Assembly (NCBI RefSeq): GCF_002259705.1
Contig: NZ_MWWT01000005.1
Location: 434,001 to 498,000 of the forward strand
From: Alloscardovia macacae
GTDB taxonomy: Bacteria; Actinomycetota; Actinomycetes; Actinomycetales; Bifidobacteriaceae
Length of the DNA: 64,000 nucleotides
Reading direction: 5' to 3'
Numbering within the stretch: position 1 is the stretch's first letter; each line of letters starts with the position of its first letter. A program made the translations under genes and the position numbers. Under the pieces are notes generated by a model, which had not been told where the DNA came from, made no database searches, and saw only the letters and a list, made by a program, of their open reading frames with translations. Below are positions 7,880-16,463 of this stretch, in pieces.

Positions 7880-8878
7880 TCATTTCTGACATGTTATGCG
7901 GGTGCTTGCACATATAATGTTCTCACTCAATTTTTCTACTTTCCGTCCGTTTGCGTTCCATGTGGCGGTTGCGCGGTTTCCTGCTGGTGTCTGCCCGTTT
8001 GGCGTGTTGTAGGTGAATTGGTTGCTGATGTTTGCGCCTGTAGTGGTATCCCAGACACTCTGGTCGGTTATTGTGTAGTGTAAGCCGTTTGGGTTTATCG
8101 TATCGCTGAACCAGAGGGCTTCTCCACCGACTCCTGTACCCGTGGTGATGAAGGTTGTGTTGCGCATGCGGTCAGCGCTAATGCCCTGCTCAATACGCTT
8201 AACTGGAGGGCTTGGCGGTTCTTTCACGCGTGGCTGGTCTTACGCCAACACAATAACCACGAGGGAACGGTTACCACCCGACGTCTCACGGTATGCAAGG
8301 CTATTTATAGTATCTACACCGCCATTCAACGGAACATTAGTTTTATAAACAGCCCCGTTATGCGCGTATGTCTTAGTTCCTACTTCTGCATTCCATGCAT
8401 TTCTCCATGTTTGCTCTGTGTGTCCGCCTGTAGCATTAGCGATAGTGTTATCGCTACTCTTGACAGCTCCCACGCCAAACACTCGACAGTTCGCGTTCCT
8501 ATCCCCGTTATGACGAGTCGCGTAGTTATTTACACACTCATTAAGCGCGTTCTCGGTAGCGGTATGAATATGCGTATTCGTATCGTTCCACGCTTTACCG
8601 CCAAGCGTGCCCGTAAGAACGTTCAGAACCGTAGCGTCATTAGCTGGACCGAAGTTATCATTTGTTGCCCACACAACGGTTGATGTGTAGTTTCCTGAGC
8701 CTTGGTTACCGTTCGTAGAACCGCCACCACCCGTATTATTATTCGGGGTTGACGGAGTGGTGTCTGCATAAGCGAGACCGCCTAGTGCTAACGATACCGT
8801 GAGAACGCCCACGCCCACCTTGAGAAGGCTTTGACGTATGCGCGTGCTCACGGGTTTATGTCGAGCAAATAAAGACAT
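7880..8878 (-). pseudogene. Surface-adhesin-like gene interrupted by an in-frame stop and 3'-truncated
   Basis: The first part, 8240-8878, encodes 212 residues with a signal peptide (basic start, hydrophobic LLKVGVGVLTVSLALGGLAYADTT), an Asn/Gly/Thr-rich linker and a domain with two cysteines. A TAA at 8240-8242 ends it, but the same frame continues without another stop for about 119 codons (DQPRVKEPPSPPVKRIEQGISADRM..., TGTGVGGEALWFSDTI, ITDQSVWDTTT) to 7880. The second part, Thr/Asn-rich with a proline hinge, resembles a repeat domain of Gram-positive pilin or adhesin proteins. No LPXTG anchor follows, so the gene also seems cut short. Readthrough or sequencing error remain possible. Confidence 0.6.
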
Positions 8879-8929
8879 ACTTTTCCCTTTCTGTTTCCCT
8901 TTCCTGAACTAGATTTTTGTTATGGATAC

Positions 8930-8961
8930 GCCCCTCACAGTGTTAAAGAACTATGAGGGGC
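8930..8961. repeat. Short stem-loop between two minus-strand genes
   Basis: GCCCCTCA at 8930-8937 pairs with TGAGGGGC at 8954-8961 around a 16-base loop. No T-run follows on the minus strand, so it is a weak terminator at best. It lies downstream of the secreted protein at 8976-9950 and upstream of the adhesin remnant. Confidence 0.45.
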
Positions 8962-8975
8962 AAGACTAAAACGTG

Positions 8976-9950
8976 TTAACCCACAGCGAGATTACAATTC
9001 CCAGCCGCAACACACGGACTCACGCCTTGTGCTTTTTCAAAGTCTTCCAGTGACATCCCATCAAATTGGCTATACTTCTGTGTGCTTGGTGTTGGTGTGT
9101 TTGTCCCAGTATTTGCGCGTGCTGAGCCTGCTCCACCGCCACTATTACGGGGAGCGCTGTTTGCACTTCGCCCCATATTGCGTGTGGTGTTGCGCTGTGC
9201 GCGCTGAGCGTTCGCCTGAGCCTGTTGTGCGCGTGCCTGCTGTTCTGCTTGCTCTCGTGCTTTCTGGTCTGCTACGCGTTTGGCTTCGACACTCTGGTTG
9301 ACCGTATCGCTCGCGGACTGGATAGGCTGGCTTGCTTTCTGGAGGGCTTCTACGGTCGCCTGCTTGTCGTTCAGCGTGTTCTGCAACGTGTCGATGAGTG
9401 TCTTCAGAGAGTCGCGTGTAGCATTATCCGCTACCTGACCATCCGTAGACTGGTAGACTTGGTTAGCAGTGTCGAGAACCTGCTGTGCTTGAGCGCGCGC
9501 AACCTCTACCTGCTTCACCTCATACGACTTCTCCACACGCCCTATAGCCGTCTTCAACGCGCTCGTAGCCTTCACGATACGCTCAGTCTCCACCTGACGG
9601 CTAGACGGGTCAAACCCCCACATAGACACGAGACCCAAACCACAATTAAGCGCCTTCTGCTCGGCAACCTTCACCGAACGTGCTTTACTAAAATCCGTAA
9701 ACACGCTCACATCAGCCACACTATCCGCGCTCGTCACCTTCTCGCCTATAGTTTCAGCCTGCTTCACACTCGCCTGCCACGTAGAAACAGCCGACTCATA
9801 CCCACCATTCACCGACACACACGCCGACACACGCGACTGACGAACAGAAAAAGTTCCTCCAGCAAGCACAAGCGCTATGCCACATATACTGGAAGTGATA
9901 ATCATCGTTCGACGGCGAGGATGACTGAAAGATGCGGAAGAATTGGACAT
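8976..9950 (-). CDS. Unrecognised secreted or membrane-anchored coiled-coil protein
   Basis: I do not recognise this 324-residue protein. It has a basic start (HPRRRT), a hydrophobic segment at about residues 17-35 (ITSSICGIALVLAGGTFSV) acting as signal or anchor, then an extracellular helical region with long alpha-helical heptads (EVKQVEVARAQAQQVLD, AKRVADQKAREQAEQQARAQ). A Ser/Asn/Gly/Thr-rich linker follows near residues 255-290 and a short C-terminal module containing VSPCVAAGNC. Four cysteines could form disulfides. It stands alone beside the dif-like site and the adhesin remnant, with its own promoter region; both may be recent acquisitions. Confidence 0.7.
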   Translation of the reverse strand: MSNSSASFSHPRRRTMIITSSICGIALVLAGGTFSVRQSRVSACVSVNGGYESAVSTWQASVKQAETIGEKVTSADSVADVSVFTDFSKARSVKVAEQKALNCGLGLVSMWGFDPSSRQVETERIVKATSALKTAIGRVEKSYEVKQVEVARAQAQQVLDTANQVYQSTDGQVADNATRDSLKTLIDTLQNTLNDKQATVEALQKASQPIQSASDTVNQSVEAKRVADQKAREQAEQQARAQQAQANAQRAQRNTTRNMGRSANSAPRNSGGGAGSARANTGTNTPTPSTQKYSQFDGMSLEDFEKAQGVSPCVAAGNCNLAVG

Positions 9951-10000
9951 AATATGATACTCTTTTATACTCTCGCAGGAAACGCAAACGGTACTAGAGT

Positions 10001-10039
10001 AGCAAAAAGGCTGAACAGAAGGTCTCCCCCTGCTCAGCC
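10001..10039 (-). terminator. Intrinsic terminator of the HAD phosphatase/rbpA unit
   Basis: On the minus strand GGCTGAGCAG pairs with CTGTTCAGCC (10030-10039 with 10009-10018, one wobble) and is followed by TTTTTGC. It lies 20 bases after the stop of the HAD gene. Confidence 0.85.
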
Positions 10040-10059
10040 GTTTCGAAACGAGCGAAAAA

Positions 10060-10779
10060 CTAACGAATGATGTTCTCGAAAACGTCGTTTACAGTGTCGA
10101 ACAGATCATCCACAGTCTCAGCCACAGCATCACAGTTATGTTCTTCGAACTCGCCGTCCGCTGCATATCCCCAGCCAGCGCCGATGGCAGGAATGCCGTT
10201 CTCGTGCGCGCCGTCGATGTCGGTCCAGCGGTCTCCCACCATCACAGCGCGGTCTCCAGCAGACTCATCGTAATGCAGCTTTTCAAACGCATACGTGATG
10301 ACCTCAGACTTATGCAGACGGCTCGTGTCCGACCCCTCAGAAGCGCCATAAATGCCCGTCACGAGGTACTCGAGGCCTATGTGCTCACAGAGGCGGATAG
10401 CTTCACGCTGAGGTTTCGCTGTAGCTACAGCAAGTACGTAGCCTGCCTCGCGCAGCTTCTGCAGCTGACCGAGATAGCCGAAGTACATACGGCTGAGGTA
10501 CAGGCCAGGAATCATCTGACCAGGGCTCTGCGGGTCATCGAAGTATGGCTTCGTGTACGACTCGCGGAAGAAGTCCACAGCCTCCTGCGCATTTTCTTCG
10601 AAACCATGCTCAGAGAAGGAATCCAGCAGCGGTGGACCTATGAACTTATTCAGCTCAGACTCGGACGGAAGCTCCTTACCGAAGTGTTCATATGTGAGGC
10701 GCACCGAGGCGAGGATGCCGGTGTCGGACTCGACAGTCGTGCCGTCGAGGTCGAGTAAAATAATGCGACGATTACTCAT
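10060..10779 (-). CDS. HAD-superfamily phosphatase, phosphoglycolate phosphatase-like
   Basis: A 239-residue HAD hydrolase. Motif I is DLDGTTVES near residue 10 with the nucleophilic aspartate; motif II is the T of AVATAKP near residue 118; the motif III lysine is likely in RLHKSEV; motif IV is MVGDRWTDIDGA near residue 185. The cap domain is the alpha-helical type 1. The family dephosphorylates small phosphate esters such as phosphoglycolate; the real substrate cannot be read from sequence. Its start overlaps the end of rbpA by eight bases, so the two are co-translated. Confidence 0.85.
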   Translation of the reverse strand: MSNRRIILLDLDGTTVESDTGILASVRLTYEHFGKELPSESELNKFIGPPLLDSFSEHGFEENAQEAVDFFRESYTKPYFDDPQSPGQMIPGLYLSRMYFGYLGQLQKLREAGYVLAVATAKPQREAIRLCEHIGLEYLVTGIYGASEGSDTSRLHKSEVITYAFEKLHYDESAGDRAVMVGDRWTDIDGAHENGIPAIGAGWGYAADGEFEEHNCDAVAETVDDLFDTVNDVFENIIR

Positions 10780-11119
10780 AATCTGGGAACCACCCTTCGC
10801 GCTTCATCTGCAGGCGCTTATCTAACAGTTCTTTTAGCTCTTCTTCCGTACGACGCTCCAGGAGCATATCCCAGTGCGTACGGGTAGGCTTAGTTATCTC
10901 ATCTGGCTCTTCATCTTCAGCGGTGGCGAGCTTCGCCGTCTGACCGCAGCGGCACTCCCACTCTTTCGGTGGTTCCGCCTCCGAAGATAAAGGCAGAATG
11001 GTCTTATGGCCACGCGGGCAGATGTATGCCACTTCGTTACGCTCAGCGAACTCGACATTACTGTCTGATTCGAGCGACTTCGCGCCTATACTCATGCCTC
11101 TGAGGCTGCGTTCTGCCAT
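10772..11119 (-). CDS. rbpA: RNA polymerase-binding protein RbpA
   Basis: A 115-residue actinobacterial transcription factor that binds the primary sigma factor and RNA polymerase and stabilises open complexes. It has the family start MAERSLRGMSIGAKSLESD, a central fold with two cysteine motifs (YICPRGH and WECRCG, possibly zinc-binding), and the conserved sigma-interacting end RTHWDMLLERRTEEELKELL. An extra four cysteine/histidine positions agree with the zinc-bearing RbpA class. RBS GAAGGAGA precedes the ATG. Confidence 0.95.
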   Translation of the reverse strand: MAERSLRGMSIGAKSLESDSNVEFAERNEVAYICPRGHKTILPLSSEAEPPKEWECRCGQTAKLATAEDEEPDEITKPTRTHWDMLLERRTEEELKELLDKRLQMKREGWFPDYE

Positions 11120-11218
11120 GATGTCTCCTTCATATCGTTAGTATCTACCGTACACAATCTCACCGACGAGGGAAATATTCCCACTTTCTCAGTCTGGTGG
11201 TATTCCTGTGTATTAAAA

Positions 11219-11256
11219 GTCCAGCGGGTTAGTCCAGCGGGTTAGTCCAGCGGGTT
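11219..11256. repeat. Three 13-bp tandem units spanning the helY stop codon
   Basis: GTCCAGCGGGTTA occurs at 11219-11231 and 11232-11244, and a 12-base third copy at 11245-11256. The units are the reverse complement of the last helY codons (Asn-Pro-Leu-Asp-stop), so the gene's 3' end has been copied beyond its stop. Confidence 0.9.
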
Positions 11257-14091
11257 CAGCGCCACGATGCCATGGTTAACGAGGTCATACGCTCTACTGG
11301 CCACTTCAGCCAGCCTCGTATCTTCGCGGCTTCGCGCCACGTGAGCGAGCTGCTGGAGAACGTCACACACTCGCTTGCATGCGCGGACGAAGTCCCCGGC
11401 CGTCAGGGCGGCTCGGCTGTGGCGTTCCGAGTCGCTGCCTATGCCACTCGTACGGAGAACCTCGCTCAGCGGCTTATCCGTAACCCAGTTAAACATAATC
11501 TCTACGAGGCCGAAGTCCAGCTGTGCGGTCGGCTCGTAGTCGAAAGACTCACACACAAATCGCAGTGATGTATCCTCGCTTTTTATCTGCGCTACTTTTG
11601 TGGCGAGTGTCCCCTGCGCGCCTCCTGGATAGTGAGCTGGTTCAGACCCAGCATCGCGGCGCGCCTCGTAGACGAATCCGCTCACTAAGGCAGCGCATTC
11701 TTCTGCAGATATGTCGGAGAAGATGCCATCGAGTATGCATTGTGCGAGCAGAAGGTCATTTTCGCTGTAAAGCTGACGTAGGAGCTCGCCGCGTGCGGTA
11801 AGCGTGTAGGATGTGGCGGAGGTGGCGGATATGGTGGTTTGCCCGTCGGACTCGTTGACGTGGAGGGCGTTCATCGTATCGAGCTCGTGCTCCTGCCCAG
11901 TAGCATCCCAGTCTACGCTACTGCTCTCTCCCACTTCTTCGATGTAATTGAGCGTATGGAGGATGTCACAGATTTTATCGAAACGACGAGAAACTGACTG
12001 TGTGCGCCACTCTAGGCGATCTTCGAGACGCTCGAGTTCGCGCGTCTGGCGAGCCCAGCGGTGTCCCCAGCGGATATGCTGCTCGAAGTCTGGGCAGGCT
12101 TTGCATGGGTGGCGCATTTCACGCGAACGCAGGATGGATATCTTCTTATCGAGTGCTGCGAATGCTTTCTTTCGAGCTTTTTCCGAAGGGAAAATAGTGG
12201 CCTTCAGTATGCGACGGTCGCGCTTTTCGAGCTCGGAAAGGTCCATGCGGATGCGCATAAACTCCGCGAAGTCTCCCATCTCACATGCCATAGCCTTCTC
12301 ATACTGGCGTGTAGTGGTATATGCCGCTTCTATCTGAGAGGACAGGCCATCTGCAGACTCATTTGCTTCCCACTGTGCGAAGGACTTATTCAGCGTACTG
12401 CGCGTCTGAGCGAGCGTATGCGTGTTCAGGAGGTTTACCGCCATATTAAAAGTCGGCGTAAAACTCGAATGAAGCGGATACACGCGCTTCGAAGCGAGAT
12501 TCGCTACGGCTTGCGGCGAAAAGTCTGCATGATCCACCACTACTGCGTGTCCTATGGTATCGATACCACGGCGCCCAGCACGGCCAGTGAGCTGCGTGAA
12601 CTCACCGGGAGTGAGCATCACATGTCCCATGCCATTAAACTTCTCGAGCTTTTCCACCACCACGCTGCGCGCTGGCATGTTAATGCCCAGAGCGAGAGTA
12701 CCCGTAGCGAAGACTATCTTAATGAGACCGCGCTCGAAGAGTGCTTCGACGATGTGGCGGAAGAGTGTAATCATCCCCGCATGGTGACTCGCGAAGCCGA
12801 GCTCGAGTGAGGCGACGAACTGATGGAAGTGCAGTGCCTTCTTCTCGTCAGGAGTGAGCTGGCCATCTACCATCTCGTTTACTATGCGGCGGATCTCGCG
12901 TACCTCTGCTTCCGTGGTCAGGTCGAGGTCTGCCTGCAGGCACTGTGCGAGAGCCTGGTCACATCCAGTTCGAGAGAAGATAAAATATATGGCTGGCAGC
13001 ATGCCGAGGAAGTCCAGCTCATCCACCACAGCCCAGCGCTTCGGGGTGTAGTGGCGGATAGGGCCGGGCATGCGGCCGGCTCGGCCGGGACGACCTTTGC
13101 GCCCCTTATACCCACCGCGATACCCACCGCGCGAGCTGCCATTCCTTGCGCTGAACGACGGTCTTTTTTCCTCCGCTTTCTGGCGTGCAGCCTGGTCGAG
13201 GTTCTGGAGAGCTTGAATAAGCGAAGGGTTCAGGAGTGACCGTTCCCGTGAAGTGTCCCGTGAAGAAGGATCAGTGGAAGTATCAGAAGAATTGCCCTCA
13301 GAAGATGCATACAGGTCGAACACCTGCGGCTCTTTACTCGGCTCGGACTGCAGCAGCACATGCTGAAGAAGTGGAACCGGGCGCGTTTCGGACATCACGA
13401 GCGTCGTGTCTCCGCGGATAGAGCGAATCCAGGCCGTAAAGTCCTCCACGTTCGAGACGGTGGCTGAAAGTCCGATGATGCGCACAGACTGAGGTAAGTG
13501 AATGATTACTTCCTCCCAGACCTGCCCGCGCATACGGTCAGCCAGGTAATGAACCTCATCGAGGATGACGTAATGCAGTGCTTCCAGCTTCGTAGAGCGC
13601 TCGTAAATCATGTTTCTGAGCACTTCTGTGGTCATGACGAGGATGTCCGCGTCCGCATTCAGTGACATATCCCCCGTGAGCAGGCCCACGCGCTCTGCGC
13701 CGTACACATCCGCCAGCTCGTGGTACTTCTGGTTACTCAGCGCTTTGATAGGCGTCGTGTAGAACGCCTTCACGTTATGGTGCTGCGCGAGGAAGATGGC
13801 GAAGTCCGCGACGACGGTCTTTCCGGCCCCCGTCGGCGCCGCGACGAGTACGTTATGATCGTTTTCGAGAGCCTCGCACGCGTCCTTCTGAAATGCGTCG
13901 AGCTCGAAGCTCAGCGACTGCGCGAACTGCGCGGTCAGCGTTCGGCTCGCTTTCTGACGTGCTCGAAATACCGCATAGCGCGCGGCTGGGCTCAAGTTTT
14001 CCTCGTCTGTGGATGCCTGGTTACTCGTTCGGTTACTCGTCTGGTTACTCGTAGTGCGCCCGTTCGTCGCTGGATTCTGCTGTGTGTTCAA
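11242..14091 (-). CDS. helY: HelY-type superfamily II (Ski2/Mtr4-like) RNA helicase
   Basis: A 949-residue helicase. Walker A is AAPTGAGKTVVAD near residue 84; Walker B is the DEVH box of LDEVHYLADRMRGQ near residue 175; SAT (GLSATVSN) near 212; the second RecA domain has IYFIFSRTGCD, FATGTLALGINMPA and QLTGRAGRRG near residues 375-505. A 300-residue helical C-terminal DSHCT region follows, containing the HPCKACPD cysteine pair. A basic Gly/Arg loop (SRGGYRGGYKGRKGRPGRAG) near residue 320 probably binds RNA. The start is TTG preceded by AGGAAGAA. Its gene overlaps the following small membrane protein gene by 47 bases and lies next to pafBC, as in mycobacteria. Confidence 0.93.
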   Translation of the reverse strand: MNTQQNPATNGRTTSNQTSNRTSNQASTDEENLSPAARYAVFRARQKASRTLTAQFAQSLSFELDAFQKDACEALENDHNVLVAAPTGAGKTVVADFAIFLAQHHNVKAFYTTPIKALSNQKYHELADVYGAERVGLLTGDMSLNADADILVMTTEVLRNMIYERSTKLEALHYVILDEVHYLADRMRGQVWEEVIIHLPQSVRIIGLSATVSNVEDFTAWIRSIRGDTTLVMSETRPVPLLQHVLLQSEPSKEPQVFDLYASSEGNSSDTSTDPSSRDTSRERSLLNPSLIQALQNLDQAARQKAEEKRPSFSARNGSSRGGYRGGYKGRKGRPGRAGRMPGPIRHYTPKRWAVVDELDFLGMLPAIYFIFSRTGCDQALAQCLQADLDLTTEAEVREIRRIVNEMVDGQLTPDEKKALHFHQFVASLELGFASHHAGMITLFRHIVEALFERGLIKIVFATGTLALGINMPARSVVVEKLEKFNGMGHVMLTPGEFTQLTGRAGRRGIDTIGHAVVVDHADFSPQAVANLASKRVYPLHSSFTPTFNMAVNLLNTHTLAQTRSTLNKSFAQWEANESADGLSSQIEAAYTTTRQYEKAMACEMGDFAEFMRIRMDLSELEKRDRRILKATIFPSEKARKKAFAALDKKISILRSREMRHPCKACPDFEQHIRWGHRWARQTRELERLEDRLEWRTQSVSRRFDKICDILHTLNYIEEVGESSSVDWDATGQEHELDTMNALHVNESDGQTTISATSATSYTLTARGELLRQLYSENDLLLAQCILDGIFSDISAEECAALVSGFVYEARRDAGSEPAHYPGGAQGTLATKVAQIKSEDTSLRFVCESFDYEPTAQLDFGLVEIMFNWVTDKPLSEVLRTSGIGSDSERHSRAALTAGDFVRACKRVCDVLQQLAHVARSREDTRLAEVASRAYDLVNHGIVALNPLD

Positions 14092-14452
14092 TTCTTCCTG
14101 CTATGCTTTCAAGTTCTTCCTGAGAGTACCCATCCCACCTTTTCAGCGCATCATCATGACGACTTGCCTTACGCAGGTGGCTTTTTTCTACAGCTTCACG
14201 CGTGCGAGTGTAACGGTCGGTAGCATCCGTTAGTGGGCGTGCGAAGAAAGGAGTGGGGTCTTCGTCAGCTGCCTTTCGGGCAGTGTCGAGTTCAGAGTCG
14301 CTCAGCTGACCGAGGACTTCGGCTATCTGAGATCCGGTCTGCCCTGCCTTCGCCACAGCGTCCAGACCGTGTCGAAAGACGTAATACACTCCATACGCGA
14401 AGTTTCCGAAGAGGAATATCCACAGGAGCACCCATACCCATACTGGAACCAT
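14045..14452 (-). CDS. Small single-span membrane protein next to helY
   Basis: A 135-residue protein with one N-terminal hydrophobic helix (residues 3-27, VPVWVWVLLWIFLFGNFAYGVYY) and a charged cytoplasmic helical tail with DEDPTPFF and KRWDGYSQEELESIAGRIEH. A comparable small membrane protein lies beside helY in other actinobacteria, but I know of no function. The ATG is clear; the 3' end overlaps helY. Confidence 0.8.
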   Translation of the reverse strand: MVPVWVWVLLWIFLFGNFAYGVYYVFRHGLDAVAKAGQTGSQIAEVLGQLSDSELDTARKAADEDPTPFFARPLTDATDRYTRTREAVEKSHLRKASRHDDALKRWDGYSQEELESIAGRIEHTAESSDERAHYE

Positions 14453-14510
14453 ATCCGTTACTCTTATCGCTTAGCCGCTTACTTACCTACTTGCTTACTC
14501 GGCGTCGTTT

Positions 14511-16463
14511 CTAGTCTTCAGCCGTCGGTGTGTTCATACTCAGCTCATGCTCTGCGCGCGCTACGCACATGGTCTGCAGAGTGGCTGGTCCCACAGCGCT
14601 GATATGGCGAGCGTGCGCGATGCAGAAGGCTACAAACCAAGAGTCGGAGGATACAGTGAGGTGAATCTTCTGTCCCTCACCGAAGTCTTCCACCTTCGCA
14701 TCTGGAAGAGAGAAAATGAATGGCAGGTTCTTCGTATCTGTGACGAAGACGGCTGGGGTCCCATTCTCGAAGTTCCATTCGCGAAGCTCTGCCAGTGGTA
14801 CATCCGGCACAGCTATGTCATGCTTCGGCTCCACGCTTTCCACGCGGCCTATGCGGGCGAGACGTAGCGTCTGCCACTTGGCAGATTCAGCATTACGAAC
14901 TGGAGTGTGGCGCGGCACATCTGCATCATATGCGCGAGAGCTCGGGACCTTGCGGTCCTCTTCGCTCACTCCCGTCCAGACGGCCGCATAGTACACGCCC
15001 TCGTCCACGTATATCTTCGCAGGAGCTACGAGCTTATGGCGCGTGCGTCCTGCTCCATCCGTGTAGTCCATATCCAGGAGGTTCCCACGCGATATAGCAT
15101 CGCTGACCACCTGGTAGCTCGCAGGCTCTAGCTCATATCCGGTCAGGCTCAGCCATGGAGCGTCGCTCGGAGCTGAGGTTTCCTCCAAGAGACGGTCGTA
15201 GAGGTCGTCGGCGCTCTTGCGGTCTGCGTCGGACATGAGCGGAGAATGAGCGAGGTAGCTTATCGACGCAGTGAGCAAACTCAGATACTGTGGCGACACG
15301 CCCGCTAGACGCTCTAGACCCAGCGAATTTGTAGCAGAAACGATGCCTTCAGCTTCCAGAAGTGACCAGTCGATGTCGAAGAACTGACTTCCTGCCAGCT
15401 CGCCATCATCCGATACAGTGGTCAGCGTGCCGATGTCCTTACGGATAGTCTGCACATTCTTCTTTTCCTCTTCAGGAGTCTTCGGCACGGCGATAAAGCG
15501 CTCTGCCAGTTCGCTCAGCAGATACTCTTCACCCAGATGCGCAGAAAGGAACAGCATGAGGCGCAGGCGGCGGTCCACCTCAGACCCCGTCTGGATAGGC
15601 GATGCCTTGCGATCTGTCTTCGCCTCTGGAGCATCCGGATCTTCCGGAATGGAATCCAGCTGCTCTTCAAGCTCGGAGATAGCTATGAGCTGAGTGGTAT
15701 CCTGCGGGGCCACGTCCGCCTCTCGGAAGGACACTGCAGCGTTCAGACGGCGCACGAATGCGTCCACAGCTTCCTGCGGGCTGACGATGGTCGCGCCAGG
15801 ATGCTCGAGCACGTAGGTGGCTAAATCATCCGAGTCTGTGTATGCCACATTAATGCTCTCGCCCTCGAACATAACGGTAGCCGTAAAGCGGCGCGAATCC
15901 ACTACGCGGATGAGATTCTCCGGGATGGACTGTGTGCCCAGGCCCGGCGCTATCGAGTCAAGGCCGAGACCCGGTGTCGGCGCTTGTGCGACATGCGGCT
16001 GAGTACGCGACGACTTATGCGCGCGCTTATCCTCGTTCTTCTTTTCCGCCGGCTTCGCAGACATGGCCAGAGAGCGTGCGAGATAGTTTGCCGCTGCCAG
16101 TATAGGCAATTCTTCCGCCTCGAAATGCATCCTCGTCCTCGGCTCGTCCCCGAGCTGAAGACGGTACGACGCAAAGTCCTGCCCTTCCGACTTCGAAGAA
16201 TACTCAGGCTGGCGAGATTCGATGGCGATGCCCATAGCAGTGAGCTTCGCGCGATCCCTCTGGAACTGCTTCGCAAAGGCTGCCTTCGCAGCCTGATCCG
16301 CTAGCTCGCCGTATGAATCTGCGTATGCCTTCACGCGCTGCGCTATTTGCCTCGAAGTGAGCCACTGTGGAAATGCAGAAGACAGTACTGCCAGTACGTC
16401 CAGTTCATGCTTTCCCCATTTGTCCGAAAAACGTCGCCTTCCGTGAGAAGATCCTTCAGCCAT
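14511..16463 (-). CDS. pafBC: Fused PafB-PafC WYL-domain transcriptional regulator
   Basis: A 650-residue protein that contains two copies of the HTH-WYL architecture in one chain: HTH near residues 10-90 (KHELDVLAVLSSAFPQWLTSRQIAQRV), a WYL-type domain near 185-260, a second HTH near 305-370 (RRLRLMLFLSAHLGEEYLLSELAERF), and a second WYL domain from about 440 (LLDMDYTDGAGRTRHKLVAP). PafB and PafC are separate in mycobacteria and fused in some other actinobacteria, where PafBC activates the LexA-independent DNA-damage response. No Pup-proteasome genes lie near. The start codon follows GAGGACTG; the upstream gap contains 44-bp palindromes. Confidence 0.85.
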   Translation of the reverse strand: MAEGSSHGRRRFSDKWGKHELDVLAVLSSAFPQWLTSRQIAQRVKAYADSYGELADQAAKAAFAKQFQRDRAKLTAMGIAIESRQPEYSSKSEGQDFASYRLQLGDEPRTRMHFEAEELPILAAANYLARSLAMSAKPAEKKNEDKRAHKSSRTQPHVAQAPTPGLGLDSIAPGLGTQSIPENLIRVVDSRRFTATVMFEGESINVAYTDSDDLATYVLEHPGATIVSPQEAVDAFVRRLNAAVSFREADVAPQDTTQLIAISELEEQLDSIPEDPDAPEAKTDRKASPIQTGSEVDRRLRLMLFLSAHLGEEYLLSELAERFIAVPKTPEEEKKNVQTIRKDIGTLTTVSDDGELAGSQFFDIDWSLLEAEGIVSATNSLGLERLAGVSPQYLSLLTASISYLAHSPLMSDADRKSADDLYDRLLEETSAPSDAPWLSLTGYELEPASYQVVSDAISRGNLLDMDYTDGAGRTRHKLVAPAKIYVDEGVYYAAVWTGVSEEDRKVPSSRAYDADVPRHTPVRNAESAKWQTLRLARIGRVESVEPKHDIAVPDVPLAELREWNFENGTPAVFVTDTKNLPFIFSLPDAKVEDFGEGQKIHLTVSSDSWFVAFCIAHARHISAVGPATLQTMCVARAEHELSMNTPTAED

